Position numbers and translations under genes: made by a program. Shown in pieces: positions 56,883-64,000 of a stretch of 64,000 nucleotides of DNA (positions are counted from its first letter, which is position 1; each line of letters starts with the position of its first letter). The notes under the pieces were generated by a model. The model was not told where the DNA came from. It made no database searches and saw only the letters and a list, made by a program, of their open reading frames with translations. The stretch is from Flavobacterium branchiarum (GTDB taxonomy: Bacteria > Bacteroidota > Bacteroidia > Flavobacteriales > Flavobacteriaceae). The stretch covers positions 1,364,001 through 1,428,000 of the forward strand of contig NZ_JAUFQQ010000003.1 of assembly GCF_030409845.1 (NCBI RefSeq), read 5' to 3'.

Positions 56883-58682
56883 CTAATTTATCATTACCAT
56901 AGCCCCTTTTAGAACTAATTGTGCACCACCTTGTACTTCGGCGTTTAAATTTCCTTTTGCAGTATACTGGCTTTGTGCTGTTTCTTCTATATTTATTCCC
57001 TTAATAGCAACATCACCTCCTGATGAAGCGATGTTAATACCTTGATTTCCTTTAATATTAACATTTTGAGTGGCTTCAATATTGATGTCTTTTGCGCTTT
57101 TAATGGTAATTCCGCTACTAGACATAATGATGCTATTATCATTTTGATCTTTAATGGTAATTTCTTTGTCTTTATCACTTACAATTATGGTGTTTTTATT
57201 GGGAGTGCTAAGTGTCCAGACTACATTTTCATCGTCAAATTCAATGGCAATTTTAGATTTTGAAACAATGGCTTTAATACTATTTTTTTCGTTTGGAGTT
57301 AAGCCCTCGTAAGGTTTTAATTTAGAACTACTATATAGACTGCCTAAGATAACAGGGTATCTGGGGTCTTCGTTTAAAAATCCAATTATAACTTCATCAC
57401 CTACTTCGGGTAAAAAGAAAACACCGGCACCATTTGTTGAATAAAAATTAGAGAGACGCGCCCAAATTCCTTCTCCATTAGTGTCAAATAGAGGAATAGT
57501 TACTAATATCCGGTATTGTGAATCAGGATCGCTGTCTATTTTTTTTACCGTTCCGTTAAAAATGCCTCTTGCACCAGGTAATAAACCAGAGGCAGAAGGA
57601 GCCATAACATCAGTTTCTTCTGTAAACCAAAGTGGAGAAAGACCGATGCTTATTTCGGTGATCCAGTTCCCCTCGGATAAATCGTGAGTTACGCTAGAAA
57701 TAAAATGATCTCCACTAAAGCGATCACCAATTCCGGTTAAAGTGATATAATTACCAGGATTCACTAAATTGGTACCTTGAAATTTTGCTTCTCCTTGAAT
57801 TTTAGAATACTCACTTTTTATGAGTTGCGCCTTTGCCCAATTTGTCAAATCGGCATTTTCAAGTGGGGCTGTGGTTTGTATTTGATAGTCGGCTAAGCCA
57901 ACTACTTCTGAAAGTTTTTTAGAGGAGATATTTCCTGGTCCGGCTTTAGCATTAGTAGATTGCATAGAAGCTAAAGCCTGATTTTTAAAATCCCAGGTAT
58001 TTGCTTTTACAGTATCTAGTTGTGTAATAGCGTTCATTGTAGCATTAAATTGCATCAACCCGTTTCCATAGGATACATTCAAAACAGAATTTGTATTTGC
58101 GTCAGGTGGTGCTACTGTAACAGTTCCGTTAAGAGTGGTAATTAACATTCCGTTGCTTTCAGCACGAGCCATAATGTAGTCCCAATCGCTCACATAATAT
58201 TGTACTTGTCCAGGCCAATTAGTAGCAGTAGGAGAGACTTTTGCTTTTAAACCCGAATAAGTACCAATGATTGTGGCTATTATATCGCTATCTTTTTGAT
58301 TGTTAAAGGTTAAACTTTTTCTGCCTACAATCATTTTTATTGCTTCATCCCTACATTCTACCTCAAGAGCAGCGCCTACAATGTCATCAATGCGAATGGA
58401 CTGGCTTGTAATGATTCCTTGAAAAACAATTTCATTTTTAGAATCATAGCCACACTCAATGCTTATTTTCTCACCTGGCACAAAAGTTGAGGATGAACTA
58501 ACATCAAACTTTCCTGTATTTGCTTCTCCATCAAGGATGGTTATTTTTGCAATTGCAATTCTATTTACAGCTTTATTTATATGTATAGACAGCACATTCA
58601 ATTCATTGGGAATTGATGTACCATTAATTTTGATCGTAAATGTTGCTGTGTTTCCAGACACAATTTTTGTTTGAGTTGCCAT
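56883..58682 (-). CDS. eCIS VgrG-like spike protein (Afp8-like)
   Basis: 599 residues. It has the gpD-like half (ISIECGYDSKNEIVFQGIIT near residue 75), an OB-fold near 380-450 (ARLSNFYSTNGAGVFFLPEV) and a beta-helix C terminus rich in triplets (INIEATQNVNIKGNQGINIA). It differs clearly from the T6SS VgrG at 43535, matching eCIS-type spikes. Its ATG follows directly after the stop of the truncated LysM-type gene (TAA ATG). It would form the piercing tip of the particle. Coding is intact. Confidence 0.9.
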   Translation of the reverse strand: MATQTKIVSGNTATFTIKINGTSIPNELNVLSIHINKAVNRIAIAKITILDGEANTGKFDVSSSSTFVPGEKISIECGYDSKNEIVFQGIITSQSIRIDDIVGAALEVECRDEAIKMIVGRKSLTFNNQKDSDIIATIIGTYSGLKAKVSPTATNWPGQVQYYVSDWDYIMARAESNGMLITTLNGTVTVAPPDANTNSVLNVSYGNGLMQFNATMNAITQLDTVKANTWDFKNQALASMQSTNAKAGPGNISSKKLSEVVGLADYQIQTTAPLENADLTNWAKAQLIKSEYSKIQGEAKFQGTNLVNPGNYITLTGIGDRFSGDHFISSVTHDLSEGNWITEISIGLSPLWFTEETDVMAPSASGLLPGARGIFNGTVKKIDSDPDSQYRILVTIPLFDTNGEGIWARLSNFYSTNGAGVFFLPEVGDEVIIGFLNEDPRYPVILGSLYSSSKLKPYEGLTPNEKNSIKAIVSKSKIAIEFDDENVVWTLSTPNKNTIIVSDKDKEITIKDQNDNSIIMSSSGITIKSAKDINIEATQNVNIKGNQGINIASSGGDVAIKGINIEETAQSQYTAKGNLNAEVQGGAQLVLKGAMVMIN

Positions 58683-58889
58683 TTATATAGGTTGAATTAT
58701 TGGAGGAAATATTAATTTTTGTGAAGGAGCGCTGGTATTGGGCGGTTGCTGTTCATTATATTCGATGCCTCTCTGCCATTTTATAGTATCTGGATTAATC
58801 ATAACAGTATAGGGTTGTCCTGCGAAAGCTTGTTAAAAATTTTCGTCGGTATATCCTATTATTTTCATTAATTCTAAACTCGCCCCCAT
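58683..58889 (-). pseudogene. Truncated eCIS tube/LysM-type protein (Afp7-like) with internal TAA
   Basis: The frame from ATG 58889 reads MGASLELMKIIGYTDENF, then TAA, then YTVMINPDTIKWQRGIEYNE and NTSAPSQK, the N-terminal pattern of the CIS tube (Afp7/LysM) proteins. Only 68 codons remain where the family has about 220 residues. The C-terminal LysM-containing portion is gone, replaced by a short tail ending right before the VgrG ATG. Confidence 0.8.
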
Positions 58890-58913
58890 AGTGTTTGTGT
58901 TTATCTTTTATAG

Positions 58914-59072
58914 CTATTTTTTCTTTGTTCGTTCTGCGATCATTCTTTTGCATTCTTCAAGTAATTGTCTTTTTAACAGTTGAATTTCGGCTTCATTAGC
59001 ATTATCATTTTTGAAACTATCTTTAGAAACTATTTCAGTTTTTATAATTAATTCTCTAATTTCTATAGGTAT
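58914..59072 (-). CDS. DUF5908-like small protein with ATA at the start position
   Basis: 52 residues. IPIEIRELIIKTEIV matches the start of DUF5908 proteins found after the tube genes in Bacteroidetes eCIS operons, whose consensus begins MPIEIRELIIK. Here the first codon is ATA, so the initiator has probably mutated. The rest is helical and charged (LLKRQLLEECKRMI). It starts 4 bases after the second tube gene stop. Whether it is still translated is unclear. The function of the family is unknown. Confidence 0.6.
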   Translation of the reverse strand: MPIEIRELIIKTEIVSKDSFKNDNANEAEIQLLKRQLLEECKRMIAERTKKK

Positions 59073-59075
59073 ACG

Positions 59076-59540
59076 CTAAGTAAATAAGTCGGCAATTGAG
59101 CTATCGGGTGTTATGACAAAGTAGGTATAGGCTAACTCGATAGATTCTATTACAAGTTCATTTTCCTGAGATTTTAAATCAGATACTGAATATTTTACGG
59201 AATACGCATTGTAAAACGTCCACATTACCGAAATGAAGCCATCAGAATTAAACAAGTTTACCGAAACATCGTGTGTTGTTATGGAATTAGCTAGACCTTC
59301 GTCTAATGTACTTGCACACCAGTCAATTAATTTAGAACCTTCTGGTATGAGTGCTCTTTTAAGTACAAGGTTTTGACTGGTAGTAATAGTAGGGATAGGA
59401 TAGTTAAATCGATTCTCCGCACCACATACTACCTCTTCCATACTCAACTCTTTTGAGATACCGGATACTTCTTTGAAGGCGGCATCTTCACCCTTAAAAG
59501 AGAGTTCGAAGTAAAAACCTACTGGACAATTATTTGCCAT
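59076..59540 (-). CDS. eCIS tube protein (gp19/Afp5-like), second copy
   Basis: 154 residues. The pattern GFYFELSFKGEDAAFKEVSGIS, followed by LVLKRALIPEGSKLIDWC and 'WTFYNAYSVKYSVSDLKSQENE', matches the phage T4 gp19-like tail tube family used in eCIS. It overlaps the first tube gene by 11 bases and precedes the DUF5908-like gene by 4 bases. It probably forms part of the inner tube, perhaps the layer next to the spike. The coding frame is intact. Confidence 0.88.
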   Translation of the reverse strand: MANNCPVGFYFELSFKGEDAAFKEVSGISKELSMEEVVCGAENRFNYPIPTITTSQNLVLKRALIPEGSKLIDWCASTLDEGLANSITTHDVSVNLFNSDGFISVMWTFYNAYSVKYSVSDLKSQENELVIESIELAYTYFVITPDSSIADLFT

Positions 59541-59997
59541 TAGTAATTACTAATTGTTCGTGTGCAATTTCTATTGTATCTACCGCTACCTCATTGCCAT
59601 CTGATTTTAAATCGGTACTTGTAATTTTGGTAGGCCAGGCATTGTTTAATTGCCATTGCATAGTAGTTCCTCCTTTTTCATCTAATAGACGAATAATAAC
59701 AGTTCGTCTTTTGATAGTATTCATAGTTACTTGTGCATGCCAATTCCAAAAACTATTATCGTTTACAAAAACTCCTCGTTTCATAGTAACGTTTCCATAT
59801 TTTGTAATGCCTGGCATTTTTTCTGTTGAAAAAAGAGGGCTATTACTTTTTCGATATTCAATGATTTGGTTTTCAACATCCATTCCAGATACTTCTTGAA
59901 ATGCTACTTTTGTTAATTCAGTTCCTAAATCTACTTCAAATCGAAACTTTGGCATGGGCCATGTTGCGCCTTCTAGACTTCCGTCATCTGCTGCCAT
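59530..59997 (-). CDS. eCIS tube protein (gp19/Afp1-like), first copy
   Basis: 155 residues. It shares the fold of the following gene: FRFEVDLGTELTKVAFQEVS, MDVENQIIEYRK, TMKRGVFVNDNSFWNW and 'NAWPTKITSTDLKSDGNEV'. It is the main inner-tube subunit in the usual eCIS order (sheath, tube, tube). The start overlaps nothing upstream, and 50 bases separate it from the sheath stop. Confidence 0.9.
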   Translation of the reverse strand: MAADDGSLEGATWPMPKFRFEVDLGTELTKVAFQEVSGMDVENQIIEYRKSNSPLFSTEKMPGITKYGNVTMKRGVFVNDNSFWNWHAQVTMNTIKRRTVIIRLLDEKGGTTMQWQLNNAWPTKITSTDLKSDGNEVAVDTIEIAHEQLVITNGK

Positions 59998-60047
59998 AGT
60001 ATTTTGTTTTTAGATTGATTATAATTTTATTTATATTTTTTTTCTGT

Positions 60048-61625
60048 CTAGCTAGAAGTTGCCATTTGTTGTTGAAAAGTTAGTACTATAAATTCAGCTG
60101 GACGAACTATAGCTACTTTGATAGTAATTTTCATAAATCCATTTAAAATATCTTCTGATGTCATGGTAGTTCCTAATCCACAAGCAACAGAAAACGCATC
60201 TGAAGCCGATGCCCCCTGAAGGCCCCCTTCTTTCCAAATAGAGGTCAAAAAGCTTCCAATCATTGCTTTTACAGCTTCCCAGGTGTTTTTATCATTTGGT
60301 TCAAAAACATAAGCGTTAGCTGCTAGTTTACATGACTGCTCTAAAAAGGTCATTGTTCTTCTAACCGAAAGATATCTCCAGTCCTGACTATTCCCATCTA
60401 AAGTTCTTGCTCCCCAAATTAAAATTCCAAGACCATTGAAAAAGCGAATGGCATTAATCGATTTTCCAGAAACAGCATCTACATTTAGACCGCCTTGTTG
60501 CGTTTCCGATAAACGAATAGGTAAAGAAGAGACTCCCACTATAGAAGTATTTGCTGGGGCTTGCCAAACTCCCTCTAGGTTATCTGTTGTAGCAATAACT
60601 CCGGCCATCCCACCGCTTGGAGGTAAAATATTGACATCAAATAAGATATGCTTAACCATAAGACTATAGGTTTTGCTGGAGTTTATTAATGCATTGTTAT
60701 TTTGTGTAACACTTAGTCCTGAGGAAGGATTGTTGATGTTAGTCATAATACTTGCTACACTTGGATTGGGATTATCTCCAGGATTTAATAATGCTTCAAG
60801 CTGTTTTGTATCACCACCAAATAAGTTAGTATAGTCTATATCTTGATTTTGCATTATTGTCGTTCCTATAAAAGGATAATAAGCTGTTCCATAATTTAAA
60901 CCTTGTGAACCTGTATTGTTTCTAAAAGTTTCAATATCATTTGGATACATGATTGGATCAGGATTTCGACCTCCTATAATATCAAAAATAGCAACAGCTG
61001 TTTGCATTTGTGTACATTGCAATAACATTTGTTGCATCAAGGTACCGTTGTTGTCTATCGTAAGTAAAGTTGCTTCTGGGCATATGTACATGGTAGGTTC
61101 TTGCTCATTTAAGAGTATGGATAAACCATTTTTCAAATCAGCTAATTGTACATTTGGATTTACAATTTGGTCTCCTGGAGTCATTGGGTTTTTTGAAGGT
61201 GCACCATAAGGACCTACGGATACAATGTAAGCATCACCGCCACCATTTTCATAAAACAATTTGATACTATTGTACAAATAATATATAGTATTAGGGTCTG
61301 GAACAATAGAGTAATATGCATTATCAATTAGCATATAATCCCCTTTGGTTGGCTGACTTTTTTGTTTTACCATATAATATTCCGGAGTATATTGTTTGGC
61401 AGGACTTGCAGGAGGAGCAGGGTCTGGGAAACAATAAATAGCCTGAAATTCTGCAAAAGAAGTGATCTTTTGTGCCACATTTGTGTATGATTTTCCTTTA
61501 TACGATGCCGTGGGAGTATAGCCAATAAAGGCAGGTACTGCAGTTGCAACAGGAAATACTGAATTAGGAAAGCCATTTAATTCATTAATGTAGACACCTG
61601 GTGATTTAATGTTAGACTCAATCAT
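60048..61625 (-). CDS. eCIS contractile tail sheath protein (Afp2/3-like)
   Basis: 525 residues. The N terminus IKSPGVYINELNGFPNSVF and the C-terminal sheath domain (WGARTLDGNSQDWRYLSVRR, LEPNDKNTWEAV-like, then KITIKVAIVRPAEFI) are diagnostic of the phage/eCIS sheath. Contraction drives the inner tube outward. The frame is intact and the length is standard. It is the first gene of the remaining operon; the upstream gene of typical loci (a DUF4255/Afp16-type cap) is not seen. Only one sheath gene is left. Confidence 0.95.
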   Translation of the reverse strand: MIESNIKSPGVYINELNGFPNSVFPVATAVPAFIGYTPTASYKGKSYTNVAQKITSFAEFQAIYCFPDPAPPASPAKQYTPEYYMVKQKSQPTKGDYMLIDNAYYSIVPDPNTIYYLYNSIKLFYENGGGDAYIVSVGPYGAPSKNPMTPGDQIVNPNVQLADLKNGLSILLNEQEPTMYICPEATLLTIDNNGTLMQQMLLQCTQMQTAVAIFDIIGGRNPDPIMYPNDIETFRNNTGSQGLNYGTAYYPFIGTTIMQNQDIDYTNLFGGDTKQLEALLNPGDNPNPSVASIMTNINNPSSGLSVTQNNNALINSSKTYSLMVKHILFDVNILPPSGGMAGVIATTDNLEGVWQAPANTSIVGVSSLPIRLSETQQGGLNVDAVSGKSINAIRFFNGLGILIWGARTLDGNSQDWRYLSVRRTMTFLEQSCKLAANAYVFEPNDKNTWEAVKAMIGSFLTSIWKEGGLQGASASDAFSVACGLGTTMTSEDILNGFMKITIKVAIVRPAEFIVLTFQQQMATSS

Positions 61626-61707
61626 GGTTTTTCATATTTATCTTTATTAATCATATATGCTTACATGGGTGATGTAACTATTTTTTCTTTGTTTTTTTCC
61701 TCAAGAC

Positions 61708-61818
61708 CTATGTTGTTAGGTTTGGGATTTGGTAAACTTTTAAAAATTGTTTTCCTTTTTGATTGCTAATAGTTGATTTATCTACTAAATCAAATTTGTA
61801 TTTTGGTAATTCACTCAT
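61708..61818 (-). CDS. Small open frame upstream of the sheath gene, probably a gene relic
   Basis: 36 residues starting MSELPKYKFDLVDKS and ending with LTT. It has no recognised family, and its position 83 bases upstream of the sheath suggests it is what is left of the preceding eCIS operon gene. It might be a small leader peptide, but nothing proves expression. Confidence 0.35.
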   Translation of the reverse strand: MSELPKYKFDLVDKSTISNQKGKQFLKVYQIPNLTT

Positions 61819-61958
61819 TTTCATAAAGTTTCCCCTAGATGAAAAAAGGAGTGCTTTATTACTCTTGTATTAGTTTAAAGTTAAAACTTAATTTAAGATG
61901 ATAAGAAAAAAATGTTATAATGCAGTTTTTACTTGTCATCAATTTTTTTTTATATCTA

Positions 61959-61984
61959 ATTATTATTATTATTATTATTATTAT
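61959..61984. repeat. (ATT)8 microsatellite
   Basis: Eight uninterrupted ATT units (61959-61982) followed by AT, located 334 bases upstream of the sheath start codon. Confidence 0.9.
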
Positions 61985-62319
61985 GAATAATTGGACTCTT
62001 TTTTTTTTAACAGTCATAAAGAAAAACGTACTTTATTATACAGTTGTAAGTTTTTTAAAACGTTGGTCTATTTCTATTTGAATGTGTGAATTTATGAAAA
62101 ATTGGAGATATTACTCTTAGTATTAATACCTGTTTTTACTTTTTATATTCTTAATTGAATCTGCCGTGAAAAGCGTTCTTTAGTATCTGGACATACTAAT
62201 TTATAATACAATACGTCCGCAACTATCCTTGCATTGAAATACACCTGTAGAAACTTTTCAGGAAAATTGCTAGATTTAAATACATACACAATACATTTTC
62301 GAGAACAGAGAAACTTAAA

Positions 62320-62520
62320 AATATTAGCAAATCAACACAACAGATGTAAAAGTTGTATTTGATGCTGGAAAAGTAAAAAATTGATACTAGATTTTTATAG
62401 GTATTAGTTTTTGTAGTTTGAATCTCTTTAAGAATTATTTTGATTCTTTTATAATAACACCATTTTCTGTTCAATTCTTTATATGGAACCGTTTATTATA
62501 AAATTGCCTCGGAAGGAGTA
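62320..62520. repeat. About 200-bp direct repeat, right copy
   Basis: Counterpart of 55848-56050, same orientation. The two copies enclose the eCIS genes. The hairpin of the left copy is degraded here (only part of the stem is kept). Confidence 0.8.
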
Positions 62521-63152
62521 ACGTAATTATACATCTCTTCAAAACTAATAACTTCTAAGTAATTTTAAACCATTCAGCTGATGACAAACTTTTAAAAGAG
62601 AGTAATTGACCAAAATTGAATCGTAACGGTGCGTGGTTACTTTGACTGGTTTTTTCAGCTCTCGTCTCTAATTCTCAGGTTTAAAAACTACAATTGCCAA
62701 AGGAGCTGTTTTAACATATTTTGCCAATGAATGATTCCACCTTCGACCTAGTAAAGTAAGGAAGTATTTTTGGGTACTTAGTTAGCAATCGAGAAAGTAA
62801 TTGATAAAGCTTCTTCGTCTTAACGTAAAAATTCATCTTGTTAACAATTAAAATGCATTTCAGCGTTAAAACAGATGTTTTGCCGATTTATCTACTGGCT
62901 TTTATTCTTTTTTTGTATTTTTGCCGTTATGAATTTCCTGCTTTTTTTAAATCGTAAGAAGAATTTGAATAGAATGTTAACTTACTTATTATGATTGTTT
63001 TTTTGTAAAACTTCAAATGGTCTTTTCTTGACACTTTCATTTCATTTGTTTAATTAACTGTCTTTCTAGCGAGATTATATGCAGAGGCTGGTTTCAGAAT
63101 AGTACACAAGTATAGATTGCAAGATAAGTTTGTGTGTACTTTTATAATTTTA
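62521..63152. other. Gene-free stretch upstream of the AraC-type regulator
   Basis: I find no coding sequence or RNA here. A TAAGTTTG match to the -7 consensus lies at 63125-63132, 20 bases before the regulator's ATG, without a well-spaced TTG. The rest is AT-rich and full of stops in all frames. Confidence 0.4.
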
Positions 63153-64000
63153 ATGCTACAAATGCAGAAATCAACTACATATATAAAATTTTCTTTGGTA
63201 TTTTTATCTTTACATTTTGTAAGTTTTTATTTTTTGCCATTGCCATTAGCTCTTTTCTATGGACCAATCATGTACGGAATTATTTACAGAATTCCAGCAA
63301 AAGCATTTGCTTTTCATCTTGTGCTACCTTTTAGTTGTTGTTATTTATTATTTAATTACTATTTTAATGGAGAGAATAATGAGTTTTTAAGATTATTAAC
63401 AACTACTAATTATTTGCTAACCATTATTTCTATGACTGGATATTTTTTGGCTTTCTATTTCAGAAAGAAGTATCTAAAATTAGAAAATGCTATGTTAAAT
63501 GATGAATTATTATATTTACTATGGATCATTTATTGCATCTGTTGGGTTTTTATTATAGTTTCATTTTTGGAAAGCATTAATGTCATTGATGTATTAAATT
63601 TCAATCCACTCTATTTAGTTAACATGCTGATTGGTGGTGTCTTTCTGATTGGATTGTATTATGTTGTCGAAAATAAGAAAGAGGCTAAAAGAGTTTACGA
63701 AACATTTCCAAATGCGTTAGAAAACTCCAAGATAATGGAAGAATATGAAAAAGCGGTGCATGTTTATTTGACCGAATCAAAATTATTCCTGAAACAAGGT
63801 ATTTCTCTTAAATTGCTTTCTGAAAAGATAAACATACCAAAGCATCAATTGTCAATACTGTTCAATTCCTATATGCATAAAAGTTTTTACGTATTAATTA
63901 GCGAGTATAGAATAAAATATGCAAAAAAACTTATCAAAGAGAATAGCAATTTAACCATAGAATCGATTGCCTTCGAGTGTGGTTTTAATAGCAAATCGAC
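63153..64000 (+). CDS. AraC-family regulator with N-terminal membrane domain (partial)
   Basis: The frame from ATG 63153 (or 63162) stays open to the window end, giving about 282 residues. The first 185 residues contain roughly six or seven membrane segments (for example SLVFLSLHFVSFYFLPLPLA and LLYLLWIIYCICWVFIIVSF), and then an AraC-type DNA-binding domain starts near residue 215 (LKLLSEKINIPKHQLSILFN, IESIAFECGFNSKS). The second helix-turn-helix is cut by the edge. Such membrane-bound AraC proteins sense envelope or small-molecule signals. It is separate from the eCIS remnant. Confidence 0.85.
   Translation, partial: MLQMQKSTTYIKFSLVFLSLHFVSFYFLPLPLALFYGPIMYGIIYRIPAKAFAFHLVLPFSCCYLLFNYYFNGENNEFLRLLTTTNYLLTIISMTGYFLAFYFRKKYLKLENAMLNDELLYLLWIIYCICWVFIIVSFLESINVIDVLNFNPLYLVNMLIGGVFLIGLYYVVENKKEAKRVYETFPNALENSKIMEEYEKAVHVYLTESKLFLKQGISLKLLSEKINIPKHQLSILFNSYMHKSFYVLISEYRIKYAKKLIKENSNLTIESIAFECGFNSKS

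Noticed and set aside
62223..62474. 83-codon minus-strand frame upstream of the eCIS
   Set aside because: It lies inside the right direct repeat, its counterpart in the left copy is not open over the same span, and it shows no family features.
63134..63334. 66-codon frame at the start of the AraC gene
   Set aside because: It is out of frame with the longer membrane/AraC reading frame from 63153, which has recognisable domains.

Overview
The window is a low-GC chromosomal stretch from the Bacteroidota, almost certainly a Flavobacterium-like member of the Flavobacteriaceae. The evidence is the AT-rich sequence, promoters of the TTG-N19/20-TANNTTTG type, a complete rRNA operon with tRNA-Ile(GAU) and tRNA-Ala(UGC) in the spacer, and the gene families present.

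Positions 1-16.5 kb are ordinary core genome: the end of an E1 2-oxoacid dehydrogenase gene, an M1-peptidase-like/beta-barrel fusion, a LOG-family protein, uvrA, a Fic protein with a palindromic operator, a ClC channel, ggt, an ACP phosphodiesterase, glmM, a lipid A-type acyltransferase, a rhomboid protease and a SIMPL protein. From 16.9 to 22.7 kb lies an rRNA operon driven by three tandem flavobacterial promoters, each followed by a boxA-like element.

From 22.7 to 28.65 kb there is a graveyard of ISL3/ISAon1-like insertion sequences. Only one copy (23513-24932) looks intact. An 8-bp target duplication (ATTATTAC) brackets a composite of stacked copies. A last IS fragment abuts the 3' end of tssH.

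From 28.65 to 52.2 kb there is a Bacteroidetes-type (subtype iii) type VI secretion system: tssH and a PKD-domain membrane protein on the minus strand, then a NlpC/P60-like gene, tssG, tssN, a broken LysM/L,D-transpeptidase gene with relics of possible immunity genes, tssK, tssO, tssB, tssC, two unknown genes, tssE, two hcp, vgrG, a Tle1-like lipase, three tandem near-identical DUF2931-like putative immunity genes, and tssF. No PAAR gene lies inside this cluster.

From 52.5 to 55.3 kb is a large outer-membrane beta-barrel protein flanked by two decayed tRNA-Tyr-like fragments. From 56.0 to 61.6 kb is the front half of an extracellular contractile injection system (eCIS; Afp/PVC-like): sheath, two tube proteins, a DUF5908-like protein, a broken Afp7/LysM-type tube protein, VgrG, PAAR and a broken gp25. 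The wedge, ATPase and cap genes are missing. An approximately 200-bp direct repeat lies on each side (55848-56050 and 62320-62520). The window ends inside an AraC-type regulator with an N-terminal membrane domain.

The most interesting parts are the T6SS accessory region (decayed effector/immunity cassette, tripled mosaic immunity array, several unassigned conserved-looking genes) and the neighbouring partial eCIS, which together form a two-system contractile-injection locus. I did not find a clearly new defence or CRISPR-like system.
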